NCBI RefSeq assembly: GCF_022317005.1
Contig: NZ_CP081006.1
Location: 4,278,001 to 4,342,000 of the forward strand
Reading direction: 5' to 3'
From: Mycobacterium sp. IDR2000157661
Lineage (GTDB): Bacteria > Actinomycetota > Actinomycetes > Mycobacteriales > Mycobacteriaceae
Length of the DNA stretch: 64,000 nucleotides
Shown: in pieces, positions 30,883-38,498 of the stretch
How positions within the stretch are numbered: position 1 is the stretch's first letter
How the letters are laid out: each line of letters starts with the position of its first letter
Notes under the pieces: model-generated
Database searches by the model: none
Told to the model about the DNA's origin: nothing
The model's input: the letters and a program-made list of their open reading frames with translations, nothing else
Translations under genes and position numbers: made by a program

Positions 30883-32325
30883 GCCGACCGCACCTTCCAT
30901 CTGCAGTTCGATGAGCCGGTTCAGCTCGAGCGCGTACTCCATCGGCAGCTCTTTGGCGATCGGTTCGACGAACCCGCGCACCACCATGGCCATCGCCTCG
31001 TCCTCGGTCATGCCGCGGCTCATCAGATAGAACAACTGGTCCTCACTGACCTTGGAGACCGTGGCCTCGTGCCCCATCGTCACGTCGTCCTCCCGGATGT
31101 CGACGTAGGGATAGGTGTCGCTGCGGCTCACCGTATCGACAAGCAACGCATCGCATTTGACGCTGGAGCGGGATCCGTGTGCACCCTTGTTAACCTGTAC
31201 CAGGCCGCGGTAGGACGCCCGGCCGCCGCCACGGGCCACCGACTTGGACACGATGTTGCTCGACGTGTTCGGCGCCAGATGCAGCATCTTGGCGCCGGTG
31301 TCCTGGTGCTGGCCCTCGCCGGCGAACGCGACCGACAACACCTCCCCCTTGGCGTGCTCGCCGGTCATCCAGACCGCGGGGTACTTCATGGTGACCTTGG
31401 AGCCGATGTTGCCGTCGACCCACTCCATCGTCGCGCCCGCCTCTGCCCTGGCACGCTTGGTGACCAGGTTGTAGACGTTGTTCGACCAGTTCTGAATGGT
31501 TGTGTACCGGCACCGGCCGCCCGGCTTGACGATGATCTCGACCACCGCGGAGTGCAGCGAGTCCGACTTGTAGATCGGCGCGGTGCAGCCCTCGACGTAG
31601 TGGACGTATGCGCCCTCGTCGACGATGATCAGCGTCCGCTCGAACTGACCCATGTTCTCGGTGTTGATCCGGAAGTAGGCCTGTAGCGGGATGTCGACGT
31701 GCACACCCGGCGGCACGTAGATGAACGAACCGCCCGACCACACCGCGGTGTTGAGCGCGGAGAACTTGTTGTCCCCGGCCGGGATCACGGTGCCGAAGTA
31801 CTGCCGAAAGAGCTCGGGGTGCTCGCGCAGGCCCGTATCGGTGTCGAGGAAGATGACGCCCTGGGCCTCGAGATCCTCGCGGATCGAGTGGTAGACCACC
31901 TCGGACTCGTACTGAGCGGCCACGCCCGAGACGAGGCGTTGCTTCTCCGCCTCGGGGATACCGAGCTTGTCGTAGGTGTTCTTGATGTCGGCGGGCAGGT
32001 CGTCCCACGTCGCCGCCTGCTTCTCGCTGGAGCGCACGAAGTACTTGATGTTGTCGAAGTCGATGCCCTCGAGGTTGGAGCCCCAGTTCGGCATCGGCTT
32101 CTTGTCGAACGTGCGCAGCGCCTTGAGCCGAATCTGCAGCATCCACTCGGGTTCGTTCTTCTTCGAGGAGATGTCGCGCACGACCGCCTCGGACAACCCG
32201 CGCTGTGCGGCCGCGCCCGCGACGTCGGAATCCACCCAGCCGTAGCCGTAACGGCCCAGCGAGGCGATGGCCTCTTCCTGGCTGAGCGGTTCGCCGACCT
32301 TGTGGGCCTCGGGCGTGGTCGTCAT
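30880..32325 (-). CDS. sufB: SufB scaffold protein, intein-free
   Basis: A 481-residue SufB that carries the nascent cluster and acts with SufC and SufD. Conserved blocks are VPPGVHVDIPLQAYFRIN, VEGCTAPIYKSDSLH, KPGGRCRYTTIQNWS and the C-terminal MGHEATVSKVSEDQLFYLMS. The length and uninterrupted blocks show that the intein found in M. tuberculosis SufB is absent. The ATG at 32325 overlaps the sufR stop (ATGA). First structural gene of the operon. Confidence 0.96.
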   Translation of the reverse strand: MTTTPEAHKVGEPLSQEEAIASLGRYGYGWVDSDVAGAAAQRGLSEAVVRDISSKKNEPEWMLQIRLKALRTFDKKPMPNWGSNLEGIDFDNIKYFVRSSEKQAATWDDLPADIKNTYDKLGIPEAEKQRLVSGVAAQYESEVVYHSIREDLEAQGVIFLDTDTGLREHPELFRQYFGTVIPAGDNKFSALNTAVWSGGSFIYVPPGVHVDIPLQAYFRINTENMGQFERTLIIVDEGAYVHYVEGCTAPIYKSDSLHSAVVEIIVKPGGRCRYTTIQNWSNNVYNLVTKRARAEAGATMEWVDGNIGSKVTMKYPAVWMTGEHAKGEVLSVAFAGEGQHQDTGAKMLHLAPNTSSNIVSKSVARGGGRASYRGLVQVNKGAHGSRSSVKCDALLVDTVSRSDTYPYVDIREDDVTMGHEATVSKVSEDQLFYLMSRGMTEDEAMAMVVRGFVEPIAKELPMEYALELNRLIELQMEGAVG

Positions 32326-33065
32326 GTCGACGCTCCTTGCTTGCTTTCGGTGTTCGTGGTGGCTCCGGCGCGGGCTGTGCGCCGAAGTGGTTTCGGGCCG
32401 TCCAACGGGACATGCGTGGTGCAGGCACAGTCGCCGTTGACGATCGTGGCCAGCCGTTGTACATGCGTACCCAGGATCTCGGCGAACGCTTCGCGCTCGG
32501 TTTCGCACAACTCCGGGAACTCCTCGGCGACGTGCGACACCGGACAGTGATGCTGACACAACTGGATGCCGCGGACGGGACCGGAGACCGGTGTCATCGG
32601 CGTCACCGTCGTCACATAACCGGCGTTGGTCAGTGCCGCCGCGACCCGGTCTGCAGTTGATTCAACGTCATCGGGTCCCTCGGTTACTCCCGCCAGGATG
32701 CCGTCGATGCGGCGCCGCGCGAAGGCGCGCACCGCGTCGTCGCCGCCGATCTCCCGCAGCTGTCGGATCGCCGCGACCGCGAGGTCGTCGTAGGCGTGGG
32801 CCAGCTTGGCCCGGCCGGCTGCGGTGAGCCGGTACCGCTTGGCCGGCCTGCCGCGGCCGTTGTGCTGCCAGGCGGCTGCGGCGCTGGACTGTGCATCGCC
32901 GGCGTCCATCAGCGCGTCGAGGTGCCTGCGCACGCCCGCGGCGGAGATGCCGAGCCGTTCGCCGATCTCGCCGGCCGTGATGGGTCCGGATTCCAGCAGC
33001 AGCTGCACGATCGCGCCGCGCGTGCGGCGGTCGGCCCCTGCGTTGGCCTCCGGATGTAATTTCAC
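32322..33065 (-). CDS. sufR: SufR, Fe-S-sensing repressor of the suf operon
   Basis: A 247-residue regulator. The N-terminal winged helix (about 15-60) reads RGAIVQLLLESGPITAGEIG, then LGISAAGVRRHLDALMDAG and a wing with GRPAKRYRLT. The C-terminal half carries the cluster cysteines Cys170, Cys174 (QLCQHHCP), Cys187 and Cys213/Cys215. The holo-protein with a cluster represses suf; loss of the cluster derepresses it (family knowledge). A GTG start at 33065 (MKLHPEANAG) is used, and a longer reading frame across mptB is rejected. First gene of sufR-sufBDCSU-sufT; divergent from mptB. Confidence 0.94.
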   Translation of the reverse strand: MKLHPEANAGADRRTRGAIVQLLLESGPITAGEIGERLGISAAGVRRHLDALMDAGDAQSSAAAAWQHNGRGRPAKRYRLTAAGRAKLAHAYDDLAVAAIRQLREIGGDDAVRAFARRRIDGILAGVTEGPDDVESTADRVAAALTNAGYVTTVTPMTPVSGPVRGIQLCQHHCPVSHVAEEFPELCETEREAFAEILGTHVQRLATIVNGDCACTTHVPLDGPKPLRRTARAGATTNTESKQGAST

Positions 33066-33077
33066 AACACTATTGTG
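33063..33077. promoter_or_regulatory. candidate SufR operator overlapping the sufR start
   Basis: CACAA-CACTA-TTGTG is a perfect inverted repeat with 5-base arms and a 5-base spacer. It covers the sufR start codon and the 12 bases upstream. Mycobacterial SufR is reported to bind a short palindrome in front of its own gene. The geometry (N5 spacer, TGTG-type arms) agrees, and a leaderless transcript would place the site over the -10 region. Confidence 0.55.
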
Positions 33078-33089
33078 TCGGAATTCCGA
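33078..33089. promoter_or_regulatory. perfect 12-bp palindrome next to the SufR site
   Basis: TCGGAATTCCGA directly abuts the candidate SufR operator in the 90-base region between divergent sufR and mptB. It may be a second operator or part of the mptB promoter. No regulator is assigned. Confidence 0.3.
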
Positions 33090-33155
33090 AACCCGGTAAA
33101 GCAAGGGCACCCTTATCGTGACGGCCGCCATAGGACCGGCGGTTACGCTGCTGAG

Positions 33156-34835
33156 GTGGCAGCCGGCCCCCCTTCGCTCAGCTCGTCGATCGCCCGATGG
33201 CACGCCGACGAGCGCCCGGTGGGCTCGCCGCTCAACGATGCCGAGAACATGGCGTTGCGACGGACCCGGCTGTTCGGCGCCGCGGGAACGGTGTTGATGG
33301 CGATCGGCGCCCTCGGCGTCGGCGCGCGGCCGGTGGTGCAGGATCCGACCTTCGGGGTGCGGCTGCTCAATCTGCCGTCGCGGATCCAGACGGTGTCGCT
33401 GACCATGACCACCACCGGCGCGGTGATGATGACGCTGGCGTGGCTCATGCTGGGCCGGTTCGCGCTGGGCGATCGCCGGATGTCGCGCAGCCAACTCGAC
33501 CGCACGCTGCTGCTGTGGGTGCTGCCGCTGCTGATCGCCCCCCCGATGTACAGCCGCGACGTCTACTCCTATCTCGCGCAGAGCGAGATAGCGATGAAGG
33601 GCCTCGACCCGTACCGGGTGGGGCCGGCGCCCGGGCTGGGCCTGGACCACGTGTTCACGCTGTCGGTGCCGAACATGTGGCGGGAGACGCCCGCTCCCTA
33701 CGGTCCGCTGTTCCTGTGGATCGGCCAGGGCATCTCGGCACTCACCGGCGAGAACATCGTCGCGGCGGTGCTGTGCCACCGCCTCGTGGTGCTGCTGGGG
33801 GTCGGCCTGATCGTGTGGGCCGTGCCGCGGTTGGCCCACCGGTGCGGGGTCGCCGAGGTCAGCGCGCTGTGGCTGGGGGCGGCCAACCCGCTGCTGATCA
33901 TGCATCTGGTCGCGGGCATCCACAACGAGGCGCTGATGCTGGGGTTGATGCTTGCAGGCACCGAGTTCGCGCTGCGTGGCATCGACGCGACGACGCGCCT
34001 GATCCCCCGGCCGTTGTCGTGGCCGCGCCGCAGGCAGGACTGGGCCCGGTGGTGGCCGATGGCCATGCTGCTGATCGGTGTCGTGCTGATCACGATGTCT
34101 TCTCAGGTCAAGTTGCCGTCGCTGTTGGCGCTCGGGTTCGTGGCGATGGCCCTGGCCTGCCGGTGGGGCGGCACGGTGAAGGCGTTCCTGGTGGCCGGTG
34201 GCTCCCTGACCGCTGTCTCGGTCGCGGTGATGGCGGTGATCGCCTGGGCCAGCGGGCTGGGCTTCGGCTGGCTGTTCACCCTCGGCACGGCCAACGTCGT
34301 GCGCAGCTGGATGTCGCTGCCGACGCTGCTCGCGTTGGGCACCGGTCAGGTCGGCATCCTGCTCGGGCTCGGCGATCACACCACCGCGATACTGGGCCTC
34401 ACCCGCGCCATCGGCGTGTCGATCATCGCGGTCCTGGTGGCCTGGCTGCTGTTGGCGGTGCTGCGCGGCCGGCTGCATCCGGTCGGCGGCCTGGGTGTCG
34501 CGCTCGGCATGACCGTGCTGCTGTTCCCCGTCGTCCAGCCCTGGTACGTGCTGTGGGCCGTGCTACCGCTGGCCGCCTGGGCGACGCGCCCGGCGTTTCG
34601 CGGGGCCACCATCGTGGTGACGCTGGCCGTCGGCATCTTCGGCCCCACTGCGAACGGTGATCGCTTCACGCTCTTCCAGATCCTGCTCGCCGTGGTGGCG
34701 AGCACGGTGATCGCCGCGCTGCTCATGCTGCTCACCTACAACCGGCTGCCGTGGCGCGGCATACCGACCGCCACCGAAACGTCACCACCGCCGCCGCAAT
34801 CGGTGCGGCGCGACGCCTACGCTGACTCTCCGTGA
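33156..34835 (+). CDS. mptB: alpha-(1->6)-mannosyltransferase MptB
   Basis: The GTG at 33156 gives 559 residues. The polytopic membrane protein has about 12-13 helices and the GT-C architecture. A first external loop follows PPMYSRDVYSYLAQSEIAMKG, containing an Asp-Xaa-Tyr motif. MptB adds polyprenyl-phosphomannose units to the mannan core of lipomannan/lipoarabinomannan. In M. smegmatis its role overlaps that of MptA. Conserved position next to sufR and the ABC transporter genes (Rv1459c in M. tuberculosis, recalled). Its stop overlaps the start of the next gene. Confidence 0.92.
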   Translation: MAAGPPSLSSSIARWHADERPVGSPLNDAENMALRRTRLFGAAGTVLMAIGALGVGARPVVQDPTFGVRLLNLPSRIQTVSLTMTTTGAVMMTLAWLMLGRFALGDRRMSRSQLDRTLLLWVLPLLIAPPMYSRDVYSYLAQSEIAMKGLDPYRVGPAPGLGLDHVFTLSVPNMWRETPAPYGPLFLWIGQGISALTGENIVAAVLCHRLVVLLGVGLIVWAVPRLAHRCGVAEVSALWLGAANPLLIMHLVAGIHNEALMLGLMLAGTEFALRGIDATTRLIPRPLSWPRRRQDWARWWPMAMLLIGVVLITMSSQVKLPSLLALGFVAMALACRWGGTVKAFLVAGGSLTAVSVAVMAVIAWASGLGFGWLFTLGTANVVRSWMSLPTLLALGTGQVGILLGLGDHTTAILGLTRAIGVSIIAVLVAWLLLAVLRGRLHPVGGLGVALGMTVLLFPVVQPWYVLWAVLPLAAWATRPAFRGATIVVTLAVGIFGPTANGDRFTLFQILLAVVASTVIAALLMLLTYNRLPWRGIPTATETSPPPPQSVRRDAYADSP

Positions 34836-35764
34836 TGCCGACCTCGTCCGTGCCCGTACGGCTGCGCGGGGTCAGCAAGCGTTACGGGTCGACGACCGCC
34901 GTCTCGAACCTCGACCTCGAGGTGCAGACCGCCGAGGTGCTCGCGCTGCTCGGCCCCAACGGCGCAGGCAAGACCACGACCGTGGAGATGTGCGAGGGGT
35001 TCGTTCGGCCCGACGCGGGCTCGATCGAGATCCTCGGACTGGATCCGGTCAGCGACAACGCCCGACTGCGCGAGCGCATCGGCGTGATGCTGCAGGGCGG
35101 CGGTGGTTACCCGGCCGCACGCGCCGGCGAGATGCTCGACCTGGTCGCCGCCTACGCCGCCCACCCCCTCGACCCACAATGGCTGTTGGACACCTTGGGG
35201 CTGGCCGAGGCGGCCCGCACCACCTATCGCCGGCTCTCCGGCGGCCAGCAGCAGCGGTTGGCGCTGGCCTGCGCGGTGGTGGGCCGCCCGGAGCTGGTCT
35301 TCCTCGACGAGCCCACCGCGGGCATGGACGCGCATGCGCGAATCGTGGTGTGGGAGTTGATCGAAGCGCTGCGCCGCGACGGTGTGACCGTGGTCCTCAC
35401 GACGCACCAGCTCACCGAGGCCGAGGAGTTGGCCGACCGGATTGTGATCATCGACCGCGGCGCCGTGGTCGCCACCGGGTCGCCCGCGGAACTCATGCGC
35501 AATGGCGCGGAGAACCAGCTGCGGTTCCGCGCCCCCCGCCGGCTCGACCTGTCGCTGCTGATCTCCGCCCTGCCCGAGAGCTACCAGGCGAGCGAGACCG
35601 CGCCCGGCGAGTACCTGATCGAGGGCGCGATCGACCCGCAGGTGCTGGCCACCGTGACGGCGTGGTGCGCACGGCTCGACGTGCTGGCCACCGACATGCG
35701 CGTTGAGCAGCGCAGCCTCGAGGATGTCTTCCTCGATCTCACCGGACGGGAGTTGCGGTCGTGA
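34832..35764 (+). CDS. ABC transporter ATP-binding protein (Rv1458c-like)
   Basis: A 310-residue ATPase of the DrrA/ABC-2 type. It has Walker A GPNGAGKTTTVE (about 41), signature LSGGQQQRLALACA, Walker B LVFLDEPTAGMDAHA and the switch His in VVLTTHQLTEA. A C-terminal domain of about 80 residues follows. It energises the permease encoded next; the pair is annotated as an antibiotic exporter in M. tuberculosis, with no proven substrate. GTG start overlapping the mptB stop; ATG follows at once. Confidence 0.92.
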   Translation: MMPTSSVPVRLRGVSKRYGSTTAVSNLDLEVQTAEVLALLGPNGAGKTTTVEMCEGFVRPDAGSIEILGLDPVSDNARLRERIGVMLQGGGGYPAARAGEMLDLVAAYAAHPLDPQWLLDTLGLAEAARTTYRRLSGGQQQRLALACAVVGRPELVFLDEPTAGMDAHARIVVWELIEALRRDGVTVVLTTHQLTEAEELADRIVIIDRGAVVATGSPAELMRNGAENQLRFRAPRRLDLSLLISALPESYQASETAPGEYLIEGAIDPQVLATVTAWCARLDVLATDMRVEQRSLEDVFLDLTGRELRS

Positions 35765-35782
35765 CGAGCGCTTGCGCGAGGA
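35763..35782 (+). repeat. 20-bp repeat GACGAGCGCTTGCGCGAGGA, copy 2
   Basis: This differs by one base from the copy at 20939-20958. It fills the 25-base space between the ATPase stop and permease start and ends in GAGGA seven bases before ATG. See the copy-1 entry for shared features. Confidence 0.6.
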
Positions 35783-35789
35783 ACCGAAA

Positions 35790-36569
35790 ATGATGACCAC
35801 CAACCGCTTCGAGCCGGGCACCTTCGCGCCCGACCCAAGGCCGGCGACCGTGCCGAAGATGCTGGCCGCCCAGTTCGGGCTGGAACTTCGACTGTTGTTG
35901 CGCAACGGCGAGCAGTTGCTGCTGACGATGTTCATCCCGATCACGCTGCTCGTGGGCATGACGTTGCTGCCGCTCGGTTCGTTCGGCGACAACCGGGCCG
36001 CGACGTTCGTGCCGGCGATCATGGCGCTGGCGGTCATCTCCACCGCGTTCACCGGACAGGCGATCGCGGTGGCGTTCGACCGCCGGTACGGCGCGCTAAA
36101 GCGCCTCGGTGCGACGGCGCTCCCGGTGTGGGGCATCATCGCGGGCAAGTCGCTTGCCGTGGTGGCCGTGGTGTTCCTGCAGGCGCTCGTGCTGGGCGCC
36201 ATCGGACTGGCGCTGGGTTGGCGTCCGCAGGTGGCCGGACTGGGCCTCGGCGCGCTGATCATCGCGCTGGGTACGGCGGGCTTCGCGGCGCTGGGCCTGC
36301 TGCTGGGCGGCACCCTGCGCGCCGAGATCGTGCTCGCGGTGGCCAACCTGCTGTGGTTCGTCTTCGCCGGCGTCGGCGCGCTGACCCTCGAAGGTGGAAT
36401 GGTCCCGTCCGCGCTGCAGTGGGTGGCGCGCCTGACCCCCTCTGGGGCGCTGACCGAAGCCCTGTCGCGGGCGATGACGCAGTCAGTGGATTGGTTCGGC
36501 CTGTTGGTACTCGCGGTGTGGGGCGGTGTCGCCGCGCTGTGCGCGCTGCGTTGGTTCCGTTTCACCTGA
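35790..36569 (+). CDS. ABC-2 type transporter permease (Rv1457c-like)
   Basis: A 259-residue polytopic protein with six hydrophobic segments (for example LLLTMFIPITLLVGMTLLP, AVVFLQALVLGAIGLALG and GLGALIIALGTAGFAALGL). The ABC-2 motif region is GAEIV-like TLRAEIVLAVANLL. It partners the ATPase encoded upstream. The ATG at 35790 follows the 20-bp repeat with GAGGA; extension into the preceding gene is rejected. Position just before ctaA suggests an envelope or heme-related role but the substrate is unknown. Confidence 0.9.
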   Translation: MMTTNRFEPGTFAPDPRPATVPKMLAAQFGLELRLLLRNGEQLLLTMFIPITLLVGMTLLPLGSFGDNRAATFVPAIMALAVISTAFTGQAIAVAFDRRYGALKRLGATALPVWGIIAGKSLAVVAVVFLQALVLGAIGLALGWRPQVAGLGLGALIIALGTAGFAALGLLLGGTLRAEIVLAVANLLWFVFAGVGALTLEGGMVPSALQWVARLTPSGALTEALSRAMTQSVDWFGLLVLAVWGGVAALCALRWFRFT

Positions 36570-36588
36570 AGCCACAGCACGACACCCG

Positions 36589-36604
36589 CTACTACGTCGT
36601 GTAG
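36589..36604. promoter_or_regulatory. shared operator CTAC-N8-GTAG before ctaA
   Basis: CTAC-TACGTCGT-GTAG lies 23 bases before the ctaA start, in the 58-base gap after the permease gene. The same arms and spacing, plus a shared TGTAGT right half, occur before ctaB (40440-40455). The TAC...GTA core is like BlaI/MecI-family operators, and mycobacteria encode such a regulator. Coordinated control of both heme-a genes is inferred. Confidence 0.6.
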
Positions 36605-36627
36605 TTTCACTGCACTACCATCGGGGC

Positions 36628-37578
36628 GTGCGACGCGTCTTCATGCGGCTGGTCGACCTGCTGCCGCTGCCCAGCCTGCGGACGCAGCGCATCATCGCCT
36701 TCCTCGTCATCCTCACCCAGGGCGGCATATCGGTGACGGGCGCGATCGTGCGCGTCACCGCCTCCGGCCTGGGCTGTCCGACGTGGCCCCAATGCTTCCC
36801 CGGCAGTTTCACCCCGGTGCCGGTCGCCGAGGTTCCGGTGGTGCACCAGGCGGTCGAATTCGGCAACCGGCTCATCACCTTCCTGGTGGTGCTCACCGCC
36901 GCCGCCGCGGTGTTGGCGGTCCTGCGCGCACGACGCCGCCGGGAGGTGCTCGTCTATGCGTGGCTGATGCCGGTGTCGACGGTGGCGCAGGCAGTCATCG
37001 GTGGCATCACGGTGCTGACCGGGTTGTTGTGGTGGACCGTGGCCATCCACCTGCTGGTGTCGATGACCATGGTGTGGCTGGCGGTGTTGCTGTTCGTCAA
37101 GATCGGCGAACCCGACTCCGGCGTGCCGGTTCGCCGGGTGCCGAAGCCGTTGCGCCAGTTGACCTTCCTGTGCGGTCTAGCGTTGGCCGCGGTGCTGGTG
37201 AGCGGGACGCTGGTCACCGGCGCCGGCCCCCACGCCGGCGACAAGAGCATCGAGGCGCCGGTACCGCGACTGCAGATCGAAATCGTGGCGCTGGTGCAGT
37301 TGCATGCGACGCTGCTGGTCGCCTACCTGTCGTTGTTGGTGGCGCTGGTGTTCGCGCTGCGCGCGGTCGCGGCGCCCCGACCCGTCGTGCGGCGACTCGC
37401 GATGCTGCTCGTGCTGGTCGCCGCCCAGGCGCTGATCGGGCGCGTTCAGTACGCGCTGGGGGTGCCAGCCGCGTTGGTGGCCGTGCACGTCGCCGGGGCC
37501 GCCATCTGCACCGCCGCCACCGCCGCGCTATGGGCGTCGATGCGACAGCGGGCCGAGCCCGAACCGGTCGAGAGCTGA
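36628..37578 (+). CDS. ctaA: heme A synthase CtaA (COX15 family)
   Basis: With GTG at 36628 the protein has 316 residues; ATG at 36643 is an alternative. About eight membrane helices. The N-terminal half has TGAIVRVTASGLGCPTWPQC, with the paired Cys loop of this family, and VVHQAVEFGNRL with a heme-ligand His; the C-terminal repeat has VQLHATLLVAYLS and VHVAGAA. It hydroxylates the C8 methyl of heme O to give heme A for the aa3 oxidase. Acts after CtaB, encoded 2 kb away. Its 3' end overlaps the convergent ATP-grasp gene by 51 bases. Confidence 0.95.
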   Translation: MRRVFMRLVDLLPLPSLRTQRIIAFLVILTQGGISVTGAIVRVTASGLGCPTWPQCFPGSFTPVPVAEVPVVHQAVEFGNRLITFLVVLTAAAAVLAVLRARRRREVLVYAWLMPVSTVAQAVIGGITVLTGLLWWTVAIHLLVSMTMVWLAVLLFVKIGEPDSGVPVRRVPKPLRQLTFLCGLALAAVLVSGTLVTGAGPHAGDKSIEAPVPRLQIEIVALVQLHATLLVAYLSLLVALVFALRAVAAPRPVVRRLAMLLVLVAAQALIGRVQYALGVPAALVAVHVAGAAICTAATAALWASMRQRAEPEPVES

Positions 37579-38469
37579 CTCGACGCCCACCGCGAACATC
37601 CGCTGCCTGCGTTCCCGGGTCGCGGTGTCCAGTTGCGCCCAGCCCAGCGACGGCTCGACGAGTTCCACCTCGAGCACCCGCGGGTCATCGCGCCCGCCGA
37701 TGACGTCCACCCGCGCATACAGCAGGTCTGCGGGCGCCATGTCCAGGTGCGCGGCCGCCGCCTCGAGTGCGGCGTGCGCGACGTCCCACACCTCGAAGTC
37801 GGGGTCGGCGGGCGTGAGGGTCTCCTCGGCATAGGTCCCGGACTCGTCGAAGACCGGCGGCTTGCCCGGCACCGTCAGGATCGGCCCCTTGGTGAAGGCG
37901 TGCGACGGCGCGCCGCCGAGGAACACCAGCGCGGTCTCCCCCGCCTGGATGCGCGCGTCGTACGGCTGCACCAGCACCGTGCGACCCCGCGCCTGCAGCG
38001 CCGCGGCGTACCGACGTGCGTCGTCGTGATCACGGAATCGAAGGGCCGCAACGGACCCCACCCCGATCGCCGGTTTGACCACCACCTCGTCGCTGTCCGG
38101 TAGCCGCACCCGTTGCCCGGGCCCGAAGAAGCGGCTGGGCACCGTCGGGACACCGGCACCCGCCAGGTCGGCGAGGTAGCGCTTGTCGGAGTTCCACGCG
38201 ACCGCCTCCGGCGGGTTCAGCAGGTTGCGCACGCGCCGCGTCCAGGCCATGAACTCGTCGAGACGGTCGGTGTAGTCCCACGTCGCACGCAGGATCACCA
38301 GGTCGGCCTCCAGGGTGGCCGGGTCGTCCCAGGACCGCCAGCGGGCGTGCAGGCCGTGCTTGCGCAGCGCCGCCACCAGGCCCGCGTCGTCACCGTCTCC
38401 CTCGGGCAGCGCCGGGCATGCGGCCAACACGATGCGCGGGTGGAACACGTCGGGCCGGGCGAGCTTCAC
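37528..38469 (-). CDS. ATP-grasp domain protein (Rv1455-like)
   Basis: A 313-residue protein with the ATP-grasp layout of the prokaryotic glutathione-synthetase-like/carboxylate-amine ligase group. It includes a preATP-grasp domain (about 1-90), DEVVVKPAIGVGSVAALRF as the ATP lysine region, and TVLVQPYDARIQAGETALVFLG. The catalytic Mg-binding block is LLYARVDVIGGRDDPRVLEVELVEP, written here as its core ARVDVIGG and EVELVEP. It probably forms an amide bond between unidentified small molecules. Convergent with ctaA (51-base overlap) and divergent from qor. Confidence 0.85.
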   Translation of the reverse strand: MKLARPDVFHPRIVLAACPALPEGDGDDAGLVAALRKHGLHARWRSWDDPATLEADLVILRATWDYTDRLDEFMAWTRRVRNLLNPPEAVAWNSDKRYLADLAGAGVPTVPSRFFGPGQRVRLPDSDEVVVKPAIGVGSVAALRFRDHDDARRYAAALQARGRTVLVQPYDARIQAGETALVFLGGAPSHAFTKGPILTVPGKPPVFDESGTYAEETLTPADPDFEVWDVAHAALEAAAAHLDMAPADLLYARVDVIGGRDDPRVLEVELVEPSLGWAQLDTATRERRQRMFAVGVESALDRFGLGPLSHRRP

Positions 38470-38498
38470 AACGGCCAGGATATTGGGAGGATGAGGAC

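Noticed and set aside
32322..34478. A 718-codon open frame on the minus strand running through mptB into sufR
   Set aside because: The part above 33065 is antisense to the well-supported mptB membrane protein and reads as His/Gln/Arg-rich sequence typical of GC-rich shadow frames. Only the sufR part is real.
34817..36610. A 597-codon minus-strand frame across the ABC transporter genes
   Set aside because: It is antisense to two genes with clear ABC ATPase and permease motifs, and its product is Ser/Thr/Pro/Arg-rich without recognisable domains.
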